Below, in pieces: positions 63,951 through 64,000 of a DNA stretch of 64,000 bases (positions are counted from its first letter, which is position 1; every line of letters begins with the position of its first letter). The stretch lies in NCBI RefSeq assembly GCF_023195925.1, contig NZ_JALPRE010000016.1:62001-126000 (forward strand), in the 5' to 3' direction. Both the position numbers and the translations under genes were made by a program. The stretch comes from Aquimarina acroporae. GTDB taxonomy: Bacteria; Bacteroidota; Bacteroidia; Flavobacteriales; Flavobacteriaceae. The notes below the pieces were generated by a model. It ran no database searches. It saw nothing but the letters and a program-made list of their open reading frames with translations, and had not been told where the DNA came from.

Positions 63951-64000
63951 CTTAGAGTAAAGTTTATGAGTTTGTGTGTAAAAGTTGAACAATGACAAAT

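Overview
The window is a low-GC chromosomal segment of a marine-type Bacteroidota, most likely a Flavobacteriaceae member close to Aquimarina or Kordia (genus is inference). Evidence: many Bacteroidota -7 boxes (TAnnTTTG), few Shine-Dalgarno sequences, a type IX secretion C-terminal domain, an AsnB/SecDF/TypA/QueE gene set of flavobacterial type, many small lipoproteins, and the malate dehydrogenase - small secreted protein - SecDF order. I found no rRNA, tRNA, CRISPR array, insertion sequence or prophage.

Layout. 0-9 kb: a TonB-receptor-like gene cut by the left edge with a 1006-aa secreted TPR protein; ftsE; a 0.7-kb intergenic stretch with a C-rich small transcript and a 32-aa peptide gene; typA, kdsA, aqpZ. 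9-12.6 kb: a small regulon of membrane proteins, a winged-helix regulator, DUF1361 and CreD, with the same 19-bp palindrome in front of both halves. 12.8-18 kb: ECF sigma factor, DUF192 lipoprotein and a 1229-residue secreted GH57/CBM26 starch-type enzyme with a T9SS sorting domain. 18-31.7 kb, mostly minus strand: secDF, a small secreted SecD-P1-like protein, mdh, a DUF6588 barrel protein, a PQQ-propeller protein, gyrB, a chitin-binding astacin-like lipoprotein (plus strand) and asnB. 32-34.2 kb: a 1.7-kb stretch without long ORFs that holds four tandem paralogues of the 32-aa peptide. 34.2-46.7 kb: queE, a RidA lipoprotein, a HerA-like ATPase, hydrolases, rluF, and a fatty-acid-hydroxylase-family gene overlapping an ALDH3-type aldehyde dehydrogenase. 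46.8-50.2 kb: an AraC-type regulator followed by three transcription units, each preceded by the same 30-bp element at identical spacing from a degenerate -7 box. 53.3-61.2 kb: a kynurenine catabolic operon (kynU, kmo, deaminase, IclR regulator, semialdehyde dehydrogenase, SDR, 3-hydroxyanthranilate dioxygenase, ACMS decarboxylase). The window ends with an O-methyltransferase and a subtilase lipoprotein.

Most interesting. Five peptides of exactly 32 codons (4855-4953 plus; 32622-32720, 32973-33071, 33476-33574 and 33833-33931 minus) align without gaps and share a C-terminal LPGASxxAMRR-type motif. Three of the four clustered copies share an upstream layout: a -7 box (a one-mismatch variant in the fourth copy, D) about 24-26 nt before the start, and a GGGG/CCCC-type palindrome about 140-154 bp upstream of it. 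Strong hairpin terminators follow at least four of the five. They were too short to be called by ordinary ORF finding and I recognise no described family. Other new-looking items are the AraC regulon with a 53-aa peptide gene, the SecD-P1-like protein next to SecDF, the winged-helix/CreD operator pair, and the operator at the kynurenine promoter.
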